This document shows positions 61,921 through 64,000 of a DNA stretch of 64,000 nt, piece by piece. The first letter of the stretch is position 1, and the number at the start of each line of letters is the position of its first letter. Both the position numbers and the translations under genes were made by a program. Origin of the DNA: Shimia sp965227725 (GTDB lineage Bacteria > Pseudomonadota > Alphaproteobacteria > Rhodobacterales > Rhodobacteraceae); the NCBI RefSeq assembly GCF_965227725.1, contig NZ_CBDDGH010000005.1, forward strand, positions 992,001-1,056,000, written 5' to 3'. The notes under the pieces are model-generated. The model did not search any database. It had not been told where the DNA came from and worked only from the letters and a program-made list of their open reading frames with translations.

Positions 61921-62958
61921 TCATGCGTCAGATGATTGCGACCACAGATTCACATCCCCGTTCGCAGACAGCTGATCAATCTCGGCCAATTCGTCAGGCG
62001 TGAACTCCAAATTCTTCAACGCCCCCACACAATCGACGATCTGTTCAGGTTTAGATGCACCAATCAGGGCTGTGGTGATCCCGCCATCGCGCAAAACCCA
62101 GGCCAGTGCCATTTGCGCCAGTGTCTGCCCGCGCCTTTTTGCGACGGCATCCAACCCGCGCAGATTTTCAATGGTTGCCTCTGTCAACAAATCTGCGTCG
62201 AGCGATTTTTCATCCGCCGCACGACTGTCCTGCGGGACGCCATTGAGATATTTTCCCGTCAACATGCCTTGTGCCAAGGGTGTGAAAACGATGGAACCGA
62301 CACCCAGCTCTTGCAAAGTCTCTTTCAATCCATCCGTCTCAATCCAGCGATTGATCATATTGTAGCTGGGCTGGTGAATGACACAGGGTGTTCCAAGGTC
62401 TTTCAGAATGGCCACAGCCTCACGCGTGCGTTGCGAATTGTAGGAGGATATCCCGACGTAAAGCGCCTTACCGGATTGCACAATCTGGTGCAGCGCACCC
62501 ATGGTTTCCTCCAAAGGCGTGTTGGGGTCGAACCGGTGGGAATAGAATATATCAACATAGTCCAGCCCCATGCGCTTTAGGCTCTGATCACAGGACGCGA
62601 TAAGCTGTTTGCGGCTGCCCCATTCGCCATAAGGGCCCGGCCACATATCATAGCCAGCCTTGGATGAGATGATCAGCTCGTCCCGGTAGCCTCTAAAATC
62701 TGTTTTGAGGATCTCGCCAAAAGCCACTTCAGCACTGCCGGGTGGCGGGCCATAGTTATTCGCCAGATCGAAATGGGTAATCCCAAGATCGAAGGCCGTC
62801 CGGCAAAGTTGCTGCTTCAAATCATGCGGACGATCATGACCGAAGTTGTGCCACAGGCCAAATGAAATCGCAGGCAGTTTCAGACCGCTGTTGCCACAAT
62901 AGTTGTAAATCATGTCGTCGTAGCGCCCCGCATTGGGCACATAAGGACCATTGGCCAT
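61921..62958 (-). CDS. Aldo/keto reductase of the YghZ / Kv-beta type
   Basis: 345 residues. Family blocks: NYCGNSGLKLPAISFGLWHN, DLANNYGPPPGSAEVAFGEI, the catalytic Asp-Tyr-Lys-His set (DLANNYG, SSKAGYD, IFYSHRFD) and VFTPLAQGMLTGKYLNG. Such enzymes reduce small aldehydes, for instance L-glyceraldehyde-3-phosphate, with NADPH. First gene of a two-gene transcript, divergent from the GntR-family regulator, which therefore probably controls it. Confidence 0.93.
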   Translation of the reverse strand: MANGPYVPNAGRYDDMIYNYCGNSGLKLPAISFGLWHNFGHDRPHDLKQQLCRTAFDLGITHFDLANNYGPPPGSAEVAFGEILKTDFRGYRDELIISSKAGYDMWPGPYGEWGSRKQLIASCDQSLKRMGLDYVDIFYSHRFDPNTPLEETMGALHQIVQSGKALYVGISSYNSQRTREAVAILKDLGTPCVIHQPSYNMINRWIETDGLKETLQELGVGSIVFTPLAQGMLTGKYLNGVPQDSRAADEKSLDADLLTEATIENLRGLDAVAKRRGQTLAQMALAWVLRDGGITTALIGASKPEQIVDCVGALKNLEFTPDELAEIDQLSANGDVNLWSQSSDA

Positions 62959-63125
62959 AACCGGGTTTCCCTAAGCAATGAAAGTATCAAAAGAGCATGC
63001 GGCACTTGCCCTAAAAGGCCTGCGCCACAGGCAGATCGCTGATGAAAACATATGCTACGTATGGTGGCTGCTCAAATGTCTTTAATTGGGTTATTGTGCA
63101 GTTTAGAACATCTCGGAGCTCCCGC

Positions 63126-63992
63126 ATGGCACGACCAGACAGAGTATTCAAAACAACCATCAACGCGGCGCTGGATCGTGTTTTGTCCGGCCTCACCATG
63201 ACCAATAAATCCGCACTCTCCAGAGATCTCGGCGTCAGCCGCACCACAATCCGCGCCGTTCTGGCGCATCTTGAACAGATTGGAATTCTTGACGGCGCAG
63301 GTCACGTAATACGCGCGCCTGAACCGGCCGACTACTTTCCGTCATCCGAAACCATGGACGTCCGCGAAACCTTGGAGGCTGCGTTCATGCGTAAGATACG
63401 CGAGCAGGAATTGACCCCCGGCGCCCGGCTGGTCGAAGGCCAGTTGGCCCGTCAGTTCGGCGTCTCCGTTCAGACCCTGCGCGAGTTCATGATCGGCCTA
63501 AGCCGGTTTGGATTTGTCAGAAAGGACCACCAGCGCCGCTGGGTATTAGAAGGAGTTACTCAGAAATATGTTCTGGAGCTTCATGAAATTCGCGCATTGT
63601 TTGAAACGCGTGCAGTCGAGAAAACCTGCGACATTCCTGATGACGACCCATTTTGGGGCGGCTTACGTCGGCTCAGGCAAGAGCATTCTGCGTTTGTGTC
63701 ACCTACCGCCAAAGCCAGCCTGCATTTTCCGGCATTGGACACTGAGTTTCACCGTTTCATAAACGCCGCTGCAGACAACCGCCTGTTTATCGGGTTTCAG
63801 GACGCGATCGCCATGATCTTCAACTATCACTATCTTTGGCCAGTAAAAGACCAAGGCGAACACGATCAGGCCGCCGCGCGCGATCATCTGGCCGTAATGG
63901 ATGCGCTGATGCGCCGCGACAAAGACAAAGCCAGGCAGGCGATGCAAACCCATCTAGACGCAACACGCACCCGGTTCATGAGCAACTTTTGA
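63126..63992 (+). CDS. FCD-domain GntR-family regulator with two winged-helix domains
   Basis: 288 residues from the ATG at 63126, which has CGGAG eight bases upstream; an ATG 84 bases earlier gives a longer but unlikely leader. Residues 24-62 form a first winged helix (NKSALSRDLGVSRTTIRAVL), residues 82-144 a second GntR-type one (LVEGQLARQFGVSVQTLREF), and 150-283 an FCD ligand-binding domain with D205, H209, H253 and H276 as candidate metal ligands. Two DNA-binding units in one chain are unusual for the family. Divergent from the aldo/keto reductase operon, its likely target. Confidence 0.85.
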   Translation: MARPDRVFKTTINAALDRVLSGLTMTNKSALSRDLGVSRTTIRAVLAHLEQIGILDGAGHVIRAPEPADYFPSSETMDVRETLEAAFMRKIREQELTPGARLVEGQLARQFGVSVQTLREFMIGLSRFGFVRKDHQRRWVLEGVTQKYVLELHEIRALFETRAVEKTCDIPDDDPFWGGLRRLRQEHSAFVSPTAKASLHFPALDTEFHRFINAAADNRLFIGFQDAIAMIFNYHYLWPVKDQGEHDQAAARDHLAVMDALMRRDKDKARQAMQTHLDATRTRFMSNF

Positions 63993-64000
63993 ACTTTGTG

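Noticed and set aside
1..64000. tRNA, rRNA, CRISPR arrays, integrases or transposases
   Set aside because: I looked for T-arm-like GTTCGA/GTTCAA blocks with acceptor pairing, regular short repeats and mobile-element protein motifs on both strands and found none that hold up; an automated scan could still find a divergent one.

Overview
The window reads as a chromosomal segment of a marine alphaproteobacterium of the order Rhodobacterales (Roseobacter group). The main reasons are a gene transfer agent (GTA) cluster in the order known from Rhodobacter capsulatus, a fabD-fabG-acpP-fabF-mltG block, alphaproteobacterial ribosomal and trigger-factor genes, Rhodobacter-type porins and a generally high GC content. 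Two lower-GC islets (about 38.5-40.2 kb and 56.6-58.4 kb) interrupt this background. I found no tRNA, rRNA, insertion sequence, integrase or CRISPR array.

Layout. 1-10.2 kb (minus strand): GTA structural cluster from gp1 to the first codons of gp15, tightly overlapped; the portal gene carries a one-base frameshift. 10.5-17.1 kb: a 57-codon secreted small protein, then mltG, fabF, a HisA-like TIM barrel, acpP, fabG, a ClpP-like lipoprotein and fabD, all on the minus strand. 17.2-20.7 kb: a cytochrome b561-YceI fusion, a separate YceI protein, a 51-residue membrane protein and a two-helix membrane protein. 20.9-24.8 kb: rpsF-rpsR-rplI, a lipoprotein lytic transglycosylase and a HlyD-type adaptor with a small membrane partner. 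24.8-29.6 kb: DUF1330 protein, trigger factor and two porins. 30.4-38.5 kb: a 1048-residue Ig-repeat adhesin followed by its own type I secretion system (TolC, ABC, HlyD). 38.8-39.8 kb: a membrane-anchored, apparently catalytically dead amidase-like protein in an AT-richer islet. 40.3-46.2 kb: MFS and LysE exporters, a periplasmic trypsin-like protease, a flavin reductase, and phosphotransacetylase plus acetate kinase.

46.2-50.2 kb holds the most striking gene: a 1070-residue protein joining a cobalamin/4Fe-4S reductive dehalogenase to an FMN/NAD(P)H/2Fe-2S reductase, preceded by a fumarylacetoacetate-hydrolase-family gene in the same direction. This predicts a soluble, self-sufficient dehalogenase of the BhbA/NpRdhA type. 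Divergent from it, 50.5-56.5 kb encodes a complete GlpVSTPQ-type glycerol ABC transporter whose two ATPases carry complementary degenerate motifs. 57.0-57.9 kb: an isolated HEPN-like protein with an R-N-x3-H motif. 58.5-60.1 kb: a BlaI/BlaR1-type repressor and metalloprotease pair with a palindromic candidate operator. 60.2-64 kb: an outer membrane beta-barrel protein, a hydroxyisobutyrate-dehydrogenase-family enzyme, an aldo/keto reductase and a divergent regulator with two winged-helix domains and an FCD domain.

All functional names rest on reading the translated sequences; no database search was run. Family recollections, such as residue numbers in NpRdhA, are marked as memory where they matter.
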